From Deltaproteobacteria bacterium (GTDB lineage: Bacteria > Desulfobacterota > Dissulfuribacteria > Dissulfuribacterales > JALVPX01): DNA of 14,856 nt. The position numbers were made by a program, and so were the translations under genes. Below the pieces are notes generated by a model. That model did not search any database. It saw only the letters and a program-made list of their open reading frames with translations, and had not been told where the DNA came from. Location: contig JALVPX010000114.1 of the NCBI GenBank assembly GCA_027031565.1, positions 1 through 14,856 of the forward strand, written 5' to 3'. Of the stretch, positions 1 through 7,767 are shown one piece after another; the first letter of the stretch is position 1; every line of letters starts with the position of its first letter.

Positions 1-93
1 GTCGAAGACATTCAACAGGCCTGCAGGCGTATTACTGATGCAGGTAATTTCACATTGGTCCTTGGCCCGGTAGAAGAGAAAGATCTGGCCTGA
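1..93 (+). CDS. C-terminal end of a protein, probably an M16-family (pitrilysin-like) zinc peptidase; 5' truncated
   Basis: Frame 1 is open from the window edge to a TGA at 91-93 and encodes 30 residues, ending in TLVLGPVEEKDLA. M16 peptidases commonly end in a helix followed by a strand of the type 'tlvvvGP', which this matches (DIQQACRRI helix, then NFTLVLGP). An M16 peptidase directly upstream of dut is a gene order I know from deltaproteobacterial genomes. The zinc motif (HxxEH) would lie upstream, outside the window, so the family call rests on a short tail plus context. The stop is 2 bases before the dut start codon, so the two genes are very likely co-transcribed. Confidence 0.5.
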   Translation, partial: VEDIQQACRRITDAGNFTLVLGPVEEKDLA

Positions 94-95
94 AC

Positions 96-563
96 ATGAA
101 AGGGGCGCCATCCAGGAGTTCGATTCAAGTTTTTTTTAAACAGCTCAACCATGGCAGCGGACTTCCGCTGCCCAGATACATGACCGAAGGCGCTTCCGGC
201 ATGGATCTCTTGGCTGCTGTAGAACAGGATGTTTCCGTGATGCCTGGAGATATTGTGCTTGTTCCAACTGGACTCTGCGTGGCGATCCCCCACGGCTATG
301 AAATACAGATCAGGCCCCGCAGCGGCCTTGCCATAAGACATGGCCTTACCGTGGTAAATGCGCCTGGCACCATTGATGCTGATTACCGCGGTGAAATCAA
401 GGTTGGCCTCATAAATCTTGGCAAAAAGGAGGTCACCATATGCCGCGGAGACCGAATTGCACAGATGGTGCTGGCGCAAGTTGCATTCATTGAATGGCAA
501 GAAGCGCAGAAGCTGCCTGAGACGGCCAGGGGAGATGGGGGATTCGGCCATACAGGCATGTAG
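96..563 (+). CDS. dut: Deoxyuridine 5'-triphosphate nucleotidohydrolase (dUTPase)
   Basis: Cytoplasmic homotrimeric enzyme that hydrolyses dUTP to dUMP and pyrophosphate, keeping uracil out of DNA and feeding dTMP synthesis. All five motifs of the trimeric family are visible in the 155-residue product: motif 1 GASGMDLLA (32-40), motif 2 RPRSGLA (73-79), motif 3 GTIDADYRGE (91-100) with the catalytic Asp (D94 in this segment), motif 4 GDRIAQMVL (118-126), and the C-terminal P-loop-like motif 5 RGDGGFGHTG (145-154). Motif 5 is usually RGxGGFGSTG, so His152 replaces the common Ser. Length is typical (about 150). The ATG lies 2 bases after the preceding stop and no strong ribosome binding site is visible, which suggests coupled translation. 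The N-terminal ~8 residues extend beyond the usual start but no better start exists. Confidence 0.97.
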   Translation: MKGAPSRSSIQVFFKQLNHGSGLPLPRYMTEGASGMDLLAAVEQDVSVMPGDIVLVPTGLCVAIPHGYEIQIRPRSGLAIRHGLTVVNAPGTIDADYRGEIKVGLINLGKKEVTICRGDRIAQMVLAQVAFIEWQEAQKLPETARGDGGFGHTGM

Positions 564-587
564 GAGCGCGGTGCCCCTGAAATTGTA

Positions 588-737
588 TTTTGTCTACCTC
601 TAAAAATTGTCTTTTTGCCCAATGGCTGCGTTGCACTCAAAAAATAATCCTCGACATATAAACAATATGTCAGCGGTTATTTTTTCGCGCGCCTTGCCCT
701 TGAAAAAAAACCTAATTTTTAGAGGTAGCCTTTTGTC
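588..737. repeat. Large palindromic intergenic repeat (REP/MITE-like) with flanking direct repeat
   Basis: The arms CTACCTCTAAAAATT (594-608) and AATTTTTAGAGGTAG (714-728) are perfect 15-base reverse complements. Moving inward around almost the same centre (661-662), 612-616 (T5) pairs with 706-710 (A5), CAATGGC (620-626) pairs with GCCCTTG (696-702) with one mismatch, AAAAAATAA (639-647) pairs with TTATTTTTT (677-685), and GACATAT (653-659) pairs with ATATGTC (665-671) around a 5-base loop. TTTTGTC occurs at 588-594 and 731-737, abutting or nearly abutting the arms, like a target-site duplication. There is no coding capacity. The layout fits a non-autonomous mobile palindrome or an exapted terminator. 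I have the impression that similar palindromes are dispersed in deltaproteobacterial genomes, but only one copy is present here. Confidence 0.75.
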
Positions 738-779
738 CATTTGGGGGCTATCCTGTGCCAAAATCAAGGAAAGGTGAAG

Positions 780-806
780 ATGAACAAGGGCTGTTATGTG
801 TGCTGA
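780..806 (+). other. Eight-codon upstream reading frame overlapping the valS start
   Basis: ATG 780 is preceded by AAGGA (766-770) at 9 bases spacing, the best-placed ribosome binding site in the valS leader. It opens MNKGCYVC and stops at TGA 804-806, overlapping the annotated valS ATG (796) in another frame. It contains only one valine codon, so it does not look like a classical attenuation leader peptide. It may serve translational coupling or be fortuitous. Confidence 0.3.
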
Positions 807-3522
807 CTGCAACAAAGATTCCAAAAACATAGAGGAGTTAAAAGGGGTGCAGCTACCCAAGGCGTACGAATTTCACGAGGTGGAGGCAAAATGGTACAAG
901 GAGTGGATGGAAAAGCAGCTCTTTGTAGCCACCATGGATCCTGACAAGCCCAATTTTTCCATGGTGATCCCTCCGCCCAATGTAACAGGGGTCCTTCACA
1001 TAGGTCATGCATTGAATAATACCCTTCAAGACATCCTTGTGCGCTACAAGCGAATGGATGGCTACAATACGCTCTGGGTTCCGGGAACGGACCACGCAGG
1101 CATAGCAACACAAAATGTGGTAGAGCGTCAGCTTGCAGAAGAAGGGCTCAGCCGCCATGATCTTGGCAGGCACAAGTTTATCGAGCGCGTATGGAAATGG
1201 AAGGCTGAAAGCGGAGGCAGAATCATCGAGCAGCTCAAAAGGCTCGGCTGCTCTTGTGACTGGTCCAGGGAGCGTTTCACCATGGACGAGGGCCTGTCAA
1301 AGGCCGTGGTAGAGGTCTTTGTTCAGCTTTACGAAGAGGGCCTTATTTACAGGGGCGACTACATCATAAACTGGTGCCCCAGGTGCCATACTGCCCTGGC
1401 TGATATAGAGGTGGAGCATGAACCGGTTGAGGGGCAGATATGGTATATCCGCTATCCTCTCACCGATGAGGCCTCAAAGGAAACCAGCATAAAATATATT
1501 ACAGTAGCCACAACCAGGCCAGAGACCATGCTCGGTGATGTGGCCGTGGCTGTCCATCCCGAAGATTCCCGTTACAAGGAGCTCATTGGCAAGGAACTGG
1601 TGCTTCCCCTCCTTGGGCGGCGGATCCCCATTATTGGAGATGAGGCTGTTGATCCCCAATTTGGTACTGGTGCGGTAAAAGTGACCCCTGCCCATGACTT
1701 CAACGATTTTGAGATCGCAAAAAGGCATAACCTTAAGGCCATAGACATATTTGATGAAAATGCCCGGTTGACTGGTGAAGTGGGGCCATATAAAGGCCTG
1801 GACCGGTTTGAGGCACGGAGAAAGGTGATCGAGGACCTGGAGGCCCAGGGTCTGCTTGAAAAGGTTGAACCGCACAGCCTTGCCATTGGTAAATGCTACA
1901 GGTGCAAGACTGTGGTGGAGCCGAGGCTTTCGAAACAGTGGTTTGTGAAAATAGGGCCTCTGGCTGATCCGGCCCTCGAGGCTGTGCGTCAGGGAAAGAC
2001 AAAGATTATCCCCGAAAGCTGGGTGAGGACCTATGAAGAATGGATGACCAACATCCGCGACTGGTGTATCTCCAGGCAGATATGGTGGGGTCACCGGATA
2101 CCAGCTTGGTATTGCACATCCTGCGGCGAGATAAACGTGTCGCGGTCTGCGCCGGAGCGATGTTCAAAGTGCGGTTCTACTGAGCTCGAACAGGACCAGG
2201 ATGTATTGGACACATGGTTCAGCTCGGCCCTGTGGCCCTTTTCCACCCTTGGATGGCCTGATAAAACCAGGGAACTTGAGTTTTTCTATCCCACCTCTGT
2301 TCTCATCACCAGCTTCGACATCCTTTTTTTCTGGGTGGCACGCATGATGATGATGGGCCTGCACTTCATGCACGATGTACCGTTCTACTATGTCTATCTC
2401 CATGCCCTGGTCAGAGATGCCCAAGGGCAGAAAATGAGCAAGTCAAAGGGCAATGTAATCGATCCTTTGATCATCATGGACAAATATGGAACTGATGCAG
2501 TGCGTTTCACATTGGCAGCCTTTGCAGCCCAGGGCAGGGACATCAAGCTCTCGGAAGAGCGGATAGAGGGCTACCGCCACTTCGTAAACAAGATATGGAA
2601 CGCAGCAAGGCTGGTATTGATGCACCTTGAATCCCATACCGGCCTCAAGCCCTTGGAGGAAGACATATCAGGCCGCTGCCTTGCACTTCCAGAAAGATGG
2701 ATTGTATCGAGGCTTGGACGCCTGGTTCGCGATGTCAGGACGGCCCTGGACAGCTTTGATTTTGATGTAGTGGCAAAGGAGCTCTATCAATTTTTCTGGC
2801 ACGAGTTTTGTGACTGGTATCTCGAACTTGCCAAACCAGCCTTTTCAGGCGAGGAGGCTGAACGCACATCAAATGCAAAAGACGTGGCATATACAGTGTT
2901 GAACAAGACGCTCAGGCTCCTGCACCCCATAATGCCCTTTGTTACAGAAGAGCTGTGGCACCATCTGCCGTCTGCTGAAGGGTATTTGATGGTTGCCCGG
3001 TTTCCAAGCGAAAGGCCTGAATGGTTGGATCCGGAGGCCGAGGATGCAGTAGCCGCCTTGAAGGCGGTAGTCACGGGAATCCGCAATATAAGATCGGAAC
3101 TCGGCATCCATCCCGGCGCCAAGATAAAGGTGAAGGCAAGGCCGCACTCAGAAAAGGCCCACGATCTGGTTGCAGGCCAGGCACAAGCAATCTGTACCCT
3201 TGCCAGGGCAGAAGATGTGGAAATCATGGACGGCGATGCCCCCCGGCCTGAGGGCGCCGCTGCTGTGATCCTTGAAGATATGGAGATCTTCATACCTCTG
3301 AAAGGCTTGGTGGACGTCAAGGAGGAACTGGCAAAACTTGCCAGGGAAGAGGAGAAGCTGGAAAAAGAGCTCAAGAAGAGTGAAAGAAAGCTTCAGAACA
3401 AGAATTTTTTGGAGCGTGCTCCAGAAGAGATCGTGCAAAAGGAAAGAGACAAGCTGGAACGTTTCAAGGCCAAGCTTGAGAAGATAGCAGCCCACAGGGA
3501 GGCCCTCGAATCCGCGATATGA
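796..3522 (+). CDS. valS: Valine--tRNA ligase
   Basis: Class I aminoacyl-tRNA synthetase charging tRNA-Val in the cytoplasm. The 908-residue product has the HIGH signature (68-71, within PPNVTGVLHIGH) and KMSKS (546-550) of the Rossmann catalytic core. The CP1 editing domain, which clears mischarged threonine, shows TTRPETMLGD (239-248) and GTGAVKVTPAHD (290-301). Cysteine pairs resembling zinc knuckles include WCPRC near 194-198 and the YCTSC...CSKC pair just before QDVLDTWFSSALWP. Residues ~835-908 are the Lys/Glu-rich C-terminal coiled coil that binds the tRNA elbow. Length is normal for a bacterial ValRS. The start is uncertain: ATG 796 has AAGGG 5 bases upstream, but GTG 847 has AGGAG at 9 bases and would begin at the conserved QLPKAYE, giving 891 residues. 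The stop overlaps the nadC ATG (ATGA). Confidence 0.98.
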   Translation: MCADCNKDSKNIEELKGVQLPKAYEFHEVEAKWYKEWMEKQLFVATMDPDKPNFSMVIPPPNVTGVLHIGHALNNTLQDILVRYKRMDGYNTLWVPGTDHAGIATQNVVERQLAEEGLSRHDLGRHKFIERVWKWKAESGGRIIEQLKRLGCSCDWSRERFTMDEGLSKAVVEVFVQLYEEGLIYRGDYIINWCPRCHTALADIEVEHEPVEGQIWYIRYPLTDEASKETSIKYITVATTRPETMLGDVAVAVHPEDSRYKELIGKELVLPLLGRRIPIIGDEAVDPQFGTGAVKVTPAHDFNDFEIAKRHNLKAIDIFDENARLTGEVGPYKGLDRFEARRKVIEDLEAQGLLEKVEPHSLAIGKCYRCKTVVEPRLSKQWFVKIGPLADPALEAVRQGKTKIIPESWVRTYEEWMTNIRDWCISRQIWWGHRIPAWYCTSCGEINVSRSAPERCSKCGSTELEQDQDVLDTWFSSALWPFSTLGWPDKTRELEFFYPTSVLITSFDILFFWVARMMMMGLHFMHDVPFYYVYLHALVRDAQGQKMSKSKGNVIDPLIIMDKYGTDAVRFTLAAFAAQGRDIKLSEERIEGYRHFVNKIWNAARLVLMHLESHTGLKPLEEDISGRCLALPERWIVSRLGRLVRDVRTALDSFDFDVVAKELYQFFWHEFCDWYLELAKPAFSGEEAERTSNAKDVAYTVLNKTLRLLHPIMPFVTEELWHHLPSAEGYLMVARFPSERPEWLDPEAEDAVAALKAVVTGIRNIRSELGIHPGAKIKVKARPHSEKAHDLVAGQAQAICTLARAEDVEIMDGDAPRPEGAAAVILEDMEIFIPLKGLVDVKEELAKLAREEEKLEKELKKSERKLQNKNFLERAPEEIVQKERDKLERFKAKLEKIAAHREALESAI

Positions 3523-4379
3523 TTGCCATTCCTCATCCCTCTTTGTACAGGCCTTTGGTGGCCCAAGCCCTTGAAGAGGATGTGGGTCACGGGGACATCA
3601 CAACCGAGCTCACTTTGCCTGGTGATCTCTCGGGCAGGGGGGTGATCGTTGCCAAGGAACACGGTGTTGTAGCAGGCACCTTTGTGGCTTCTGAAGTGTT
3701 TCACCAGGTGGATCCAAGCCTTGAATTCATGCCAGGGGCAGAAGAAGGCGAAGTTGTGGGGCCTTCAAAAGTTATATGTGAAATAGAGGGATCTGTGGCA
3801 TCCATCTTGGCCGGCGAGAGGGTGGCCTTGAACTTCATGCAGCACATGATGGGGATAGCCACCAAGGCACACCAATATATTGAGGCAGTAAAAGGTCTTG
3901 CCTGCAGGGTGGTGGATACGAGAAAAACCACACCCGGCCTGCGGCTGCTTGAAAAATATGCCGTCCGGGCAGGCGGTGCCCATAATCATCGTTTCAATCT
4001 ATCTGACGGTATCTTGATCAAGGATAATCACATAGCAGCCTGCGGCGCTGTGGGCAAGGCAGTGGAACGGGCAAAACTGGATGCGCCTCACACACTCCTG
4101 GTAGAGGTCGAAGTTACGAACCTGGAGGAACTGCAAGAGGCCATTGAGGCAGGAGCAGACGCAGTACTTTTGGACAATATGAATATAGATCAACTACGGG
4201 AGGCAGTGGCGCTTGTAAGAAGCAGGCGCCCGGAGGTAAAGGTTGAGGCATCCGGAGGCATAACGTTGGAAAACATCAGGCAGGTAGCTGAAACAGGGGT
4301 GGATATTGTTTCGAGCGGTGCACTGACTCATTCGGTAAAGGCGGTTGACTTGAGCCTGGAAATCACAAATCATACCTGA
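3519..4379 (+). CDS. nadC: Nicotinate-nucleotide pyrophosphorylase (carboxylating), quinolinate phosphoribosyltransferase
   Basis: Converts quinolinate and PRPP to nicotinate mononucleotide, CO2 and pyrophosphate, the entry to NAD from the de novo pathway. The 286-residue product has the type II PRTase layout: an N-terminal alpha/beta sandwich starting EEDVGHGDITT (19-29), then the barrel with DTRKTTPGLR (133-142), EKYAVRAGGAHNHR (145-158) and IKDNH (167-171). These carry the Arg, His and Lys residues that bind the quinolinate carboxylates and PRPP. Further on are AGADAVLLDNM and EASGGITLENI, the phosphate-binding end of the barrel. Length is typical. The ATG overlaps the valS stop by four bases with no well-spaced ribosome binding site, so translation probably depends on ribosomes finishing valS. 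nadA and nadB are not in the window. Confidence 0.97.
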   Translation: MIAIPHPSLYRPLVAQALEEDVGHGDITTELTLPGDLSGRGVIVAKEHGVVAGTFVASEVFHQVDPSLEFMPGAEEGEVVGPSKVICEIEGSVASILAGERVALNFMQHMMGIATKAHQYIEAVKGLACRVVDTRKTTPGLRLLEKYAVRAGGAHNHRFNLSDGILIKDNHIAACGAVGKAVERAKLDAPHTLLVEVEVTNLEELQEAIEAGADAVLLDNMNIDQLREAVALVRSRRPEVKVEASGGITLENIRQVAETGVDIVSSGALTHSVKAVDLSLEITNHT

Positions 4380-4494
4380 TTTTCAGAATATCGCCCCATA
4401 ATAACAAGGCTTGTGACAATTTCGTTTGCCCTCCTGTGCCGAAAGGCGTATTGATGTTATTTTTTGTTAAAGGCCAGGACGTTTTCCAGAAAAG
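4380..4494 (+). other. nadC-polX intergenic gap
   Basis: A 115-base spacer. It holds a short hairpin TGTGCC-GAAA-GGCGTA (4435-4450, with two G-T pairs) and a T6 run at 4460-4465, nine bases away from the stem, plus a weak promoter-like pair TTGCCC (4426-4431) and TATTGA (4449-4454). None is convincing alone; polX may be either read through from valS-nadC or separately transcribed. Confidence 0.3.
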
Positions 4495-6213
4495 ATGCAG
4501 GTGCAAAATAGCGACATAGCCGCGGTCCTCGATGAGATGGCGGATCTCCTTGAGATTGACGGAGCAAATCCATTCAGGGTCAGGGCATACAGGAACGCTG
4601 CCCGTATGCTGCTGGATATTGGTAAAGATGTCAGGGAGATGATAGAGGCCGGGGAAGACTTGACGAGACTTCCAGGCATTGGGAAGGATCTTGCCGGAAA
4701 GATAGTTGAAATTGCCCAGACAGGCACTTTTTCAGAACTGGAGGAGATGCGCAGAAAGGTCCCTCCCCAATTGACTGAGCTGCTGGATATTGCAGGGCTC
4801 GGTCCAAAAAGGGTGGGTGCCCTTTACCGCACCCTGGGTATTACCAGCAGCGAACAGCTTTTCAATGCGTGCAAAGACGGCAAGGTGAGCAAACTTCCAG
4901 GGTTCGGCAAAAAAACCGAGGCCAAGATCTTGGAGGCCCTGCAAACAAAGTTTACTACTACGCAGCGTTTTTTGATTGCAGAAGCAGCACCCTATGCCGA
5001 GGCGATTCGAAAATATCTGCTGGAAGTTAAGGGCGTAAGGCAGGTAGTGGTGGCAGGCAGTTACAGAAGGCGTAAAGAGACAGTTGGAGACTTGGACATA
5101 TTGGTGACAGCAGAGCCTGGTTCAAATCCCGGGGACCTCTTTGTACGTTTCCCGAAGGTGAGAGATGTGCTGGCCAAGGGTTCAACCAAGGCCTCTGTTG
5201 TGCTCCAAAACAGTATGCAGGTGGACATGAGGGTTGTGGAAGATGAGTCTTTTGGTGCATGTCTTCACTATTTTACTGGCAGCAAGGCACACAACATAGC
5301 CATTCGCAAGATTGCCCAGAAGATGGGCCTCAAGATCAACGAGTATGGCATTTTTCGTGGCGATGAGCGCATAGCTGGCGAGGAAGAGGGCTCGGTTTTT
5401 GAGATCTTGGGGCTTGATTATATTGAGCCGGAGCTCCGGGAGAACAGAGGGGAAGTGGAGGCGTCGGCCTCTGGCAGGCTGCCCCAGTTGATAACATTGG
5501 AAGACCTTAAAGGCGACCTCCATGTACATTCCAGCTACACAGACGGCAGTGCCTCAATCAGCACAATGGCAGAGACAGCAAAGGCCTACGGCCTTAAATA
5601 TATAGCGATAGCAGATCATTCGAGGCGCCTCAGGATAGCCAATGGCCTGGACAGTTCGAGCCTGTTGAAACAGGTGGATGAAATCGACAAACTGAACGCA
5701 AACATGAAGGGTTTTACCATATTAAAGGCCATCGAGGTTGATATCCTTGAAGATGGAAGCCTGGATCTGCCAGACGAAGTCTTGAAGAGGCTGGATCTAG
5801 TGGTAGGGGCTATTCACAGCAAGTTCAACCTTTCGCGGGGAAAGCAGACCACCAGGATTCTCAAGGCCATGGATAATCCCTGCCTGAATATACTTGCCCA
5901 CCCGACAGGCCGCATACTGTTAAGGCGTGATCCATATGATTTTGATGTTGATGCAGTCATCAAGAAGGCGGTAGAAAGCAAGGTTGTACTGGAGTTGAAT
6001 GCAAACCCCCATCGTCTTGATCTCAACGATGTCTATTGCAGGCAGGCCAAAGAGGCAGGCGCAAGGATCGCAATAAATACGGATGCCCATTCTCCTGCCG
6101 AATTCAAGAACCTGATGTGGGGCATAGGCCAGGCAAGGCGGGGATGGCTCGAGGCACGTGACGTTATAAACACCTTCCCAGTCAAGAAGCTGATGAAATC
6201 CATCAAGCGGTGA
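4495..6213 (+). CDS. polX: DNA polymerase/3'-5' exonuclease PolX (family X polymerase with PHP domain)
   Basis: Bacterial family X polymerase for gap filling in base excision repair, fused to a PHP phosphoesterase that gives 3'-5' exonuclease and AP-site processing in characterised homologues such as B. subtilis YshC. Visible in 572 residues: an 8-kDa-like N-terminal domain with helix-hairpin-helix LPGIGK (59-64), two more hairpins at IAGLGPKRVG (99-108) and LPGFGKK (134-140), and the nucleotidyltransferase core GSYRRRKE (188-195). The metal-binding aspartates D199, D201 and D244 are all present. The PHP domain starts at 341 with DLHVHSSYTDG and contains IADHS, GAIHSKF, LAHPTGR and NTDAHS, so its metal ligands look intact. 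The 115-base gap after nadC may hold its own promoter, but no site there is convincing. Its TGA is embedded in the murI ribosome binding site. Confidence 0.95.
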   Translation: MQVQNSDIAAVLDEMADLLEIDGANPFRVRAYRNAARMLLDIGKDVREMIEAGEDLTRLPGIGKDLAGKIVEIAQTGTFSELEEMRRKVPPQLTELLDIAGLGPKRVGALYRTLGITSSEQLFNACKDGKVSKLPGFGKKTEAKILEALQTKFTTTQRFLIAEAAPYAEAIRKYLLEVKGVRQVVVAGSYRRRKETVGDLDILVTAEPGSNPGDLFVRFPKVRDVLAKGSTKASVVLQNSMQVDMRVVEDESFGACLHYFTGSKAHNIAIRKIAQKMGLKINEYGIFRGDERIAGEEEGSVFEILGLDYIEPELRENRGEVEASASGRLPQLITLEDLKGDLHVHSSYTDGSASISTMAETAKAYGLKYIAIADHSRRLRIANGLDSSSLLKQVDEIDKLNANMKGFTILKAIEVDILEDGSLDLPDEVLKRLDLVVGAIHSKFNLSRGKQTTRILKAMDNPCLNILAHPTGRILLRRDPYDFDVDAVIKKAVESKVVLELNANPHRLDLNDVYCRQAKEAGARIAINTDAHSPAEFKNLMWGIGQARRGWLEARDVINTFPVKKLMKSIKR

Positions 6214-6219
6214 TTCCAG

Positions 6220-6993
6220 ATGAAGATCGGCATCTTCGATTCCGGGGTGGGAGGGCTCACGGTTGCCAAGGAAATCAAAAATCTTCTGCCAAATCAGCCT
6301 ATTATCTATTTTGGAGATACAGCCAGGACACCTTACGGTACCAAGAGCAGGGAGACATTGCTCACCTACGCAAAGGAAGACGCCTCCTTCCTGCTTGCAC
6401 AGGGAGCCGGGCTGATAGTTATAGCCTGCCACAGCGCAGCTAGCACAGCTACTGATGTATTAAAGCAAAGCCTTGATGTGCCTGTTTTCGAGGTGGTCAC
6501 CCCGTCCATTAATCAAGCGCTGGCCTTGACCAGATCAAGGCGTATAGGCCTTATTGGGACCAGGGCCACAGTATCCAGCGGGATATACGAGCAGAAAATC
6601 GGGGCCTTGGAACCCCAGGCCAGGGTCATAGGCCAGCCGTGCCCGCTGCTTGTACCCCTTGTGGAAGAAGGCTGGTTGAATGCCAGGGAAACAAGAATGA
6701 TCGTCAAGAAATATCTGAGGCCCCTTAAACAGCAGAAAATAGACACCCTGGTATTGGGGTGCACGCATTATCCGCTCCTCAAAAAGATGATACAGGAAAA
6801 GATAGGCAAGCGTACGGCAGTGGTTGACCCCTCCCTTGAAGTCGCCAGAGCCGTAAAGAAATACCTTCTGGAGAATGGTTTTGTTTCAAACGGCAGGGAG
6901 CAGGACAAATATTTTGTTTCTGATATTGGCCCAGCAACAGAGGATATCGTGCGCCGATTTATGGGCCGGAAAATAGAATTGGTAAAGGTGTAG
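6220..6993 (+). CDS. murI: Glutamate racemase
   Basis: Cofactor-independent racemase making D-glutamate for peptidoglycan. The 257-residue product shows DSGVGGLTV (7-15), the substrate loop YFGDTARTPYG (30-40), the first catalytic cysteine in ACHSAAS (C70) and the second in GCTHYPLL (C181, followed by H183), with PLVEEGW between them. The family usually has CNT after the first cysteine; here it is CHS (H71, S72), an unusual pair at substrate-contacting positions, though both catalytic cysteines remain. Length is typical. The start has GGTGAT (6209-6214) five bases upstream, an excellent ribosome binding site that includes the polX stop codon, so polX and murI form one translational unit. murI ends 15 bases before the convergent kdsB stop. 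Confidence 0.96.
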   Translation: MKIGIFDSGVGGLTVAKEIKNLLPNQPIIYFGDTARTPYGTKSRETLLTYAKEDASFLLAQGAGLIVIACHSAASTATDVLKQSLDVPVFEVVTPSINQALALTRSRRIGLIGTRATVSSGIYEQKIGALEPQARVIGQPCPLLVPLVEEGWLNARETRMIVKKYLRPLKQQKIDTLVLGCTHYPLLKKMIQEKIGKRTAVVDPSLEVARAVKKYLLENGFVSNGREQDKYFVSDIGPATEDIVRRFMGRKIELVKV

Positions 6994-7008
6994 CAATCAA
7001 GTGCCAGA

Positions 7009-7767
7009 TTACGTGGAGGCAGGCCTTGCCAGCCCGCGCAGCTGTTTAAGATCCTCCTCGGTGTCTACATCCAGTGGTGCCTCAGAGACAACTGCAATCC
7101 CTATGGCGTAACCATTTTCAAGGGCCCTCAATTGTTCCAGGCACTCTATTTTTTCCAGCCGCGAAGGCGGCAGAGTGACAAATTTCTGAAGAAACGAATT
7201 CCTGAATACGTACAAACCCAGGTGGCGCAGATAAGGGCTTTTTTCTACATTCAGAATGTTGTCCCGGTCGTATGGAATGCAAGAACGGGAAAAATAGAGG
7301 GCCCGCTGTTTATTGTCAAGCACCACCTTTACCCGGTTTGGATCATCTGCCATGTCAATGGGCAGGGGGCAGGCCGGGGTGGTCATTACGAAATCCGGGT
7401 TATTTTTCAAAAGAGCAAGCGGGGTATAGACCATCTCCTCTTTGAAAAAGGGTTGATCGCCCTGGATATTGATCACGATATCAGAACTTCCAAGGCCAAG
7501 AAGGCGCGCAACCTCGGCTACCCGGTCAGTGCCGGATGGATGCCCGGGATCTGTCATGAACACTGTTCCGCCGGAACTTTCTACTGTTTCCGCTATCTTT
7601 GGATGATCAGTTGCAACAGCAACCTCATCAATGCCCTCGAGCTGACGGGCTCGGTTATAGACATGCAGTATCATCGGAACGTCGCCGATTTTTATTAGCG
7701 GTTTGCCTGGAAGCCTGCTCGAACCATACCTGGCAGGTATGATCGCCACGACCTTTTCGTCAGCCAT
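7009..7767 (-). CDS. kdsB: 3-deoxy-manno-octulosonate cytidylyltransferase (CMP-Kdo synthetase)
   Basis: Activates Kdo with CTP to CMP-Kdo for the inner core of lipopolysaccharide, which marks the host as Gram-negative. The 252-residue protein starts MADEKVVAIIPARYGSSRLP and contains the nucleotide-binding IPARYGSSRLPGKP (10-23), SGTDRV (78-83), the metal-binding INIQGDQP (99-106, D104), HLGLYVFR (182-189) and VDTEEDL (234-240, D235). I chose ATG 7767 rather than the longer frame from 7812, because GGAG (7776-7779 on the plus strand, read on minus) lies 8 bases upstream, the protein then begins at the family's normal N-terminus, and overlap with rsmI falls to 8 bases. Co-transcribed with rsmI. 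kdsA and the downstream Kdo genes are not here. Confidence 0.96.
   Translation of the reverse strand: MADEKVVAIIPARYGSSRLPGKPLIKIGDVPMILHVYNRARQLEGIDEVAVATDHPKIAETVESSGGTVFMTDPGHPSGTDRVAEVARLLGLGSSDIVINIQGDQPFFKEEMVYTPLALLKNNPDFVMTTPACPLPIDMADDPNRVKVVLDNKQRALYFSRSCIPYDRDNILNVEKSPYLRHLGLYVFRNSFLQKFVTLPPSRLEKIECLEQLRALENGYAIGIAVVSEAPLDVDTEEDLKQLRGLARPAST

Noticed and set aside
12..551. 179-codon open frame on the minus strand across dut
   Set aside because: It is antisense to dut, whose five motifs are unmistakable, and its translation shows no recognisable domain.
564..795. T-box or riboswitch controlling valS
   Set aside because: No T-box core sequence or tRNA-matching bulge was seen; the leader is occupied by a palindrome centred at 661-662 that explains the visible pairing.
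1474..2094. 206-codon minus-strand open frame inside valS, and similar ones at 2787-3374 and 3148-3495
   Set aside because: They lie wholly antisense to conserved ValRS sequence; the 2787-3374 translation is rich in Ser/Phe from the reverse of Glu/Lys codons, typical of a shadow frame.
4426..4465. Promoter (TTGCCC-N17-TATTGA) or terminator in the nadC-polX gap
   Set aside because: The -10 matches consensus at only three positions and the hairpin is separated from the T-run by nine bases; both are too weak to call.
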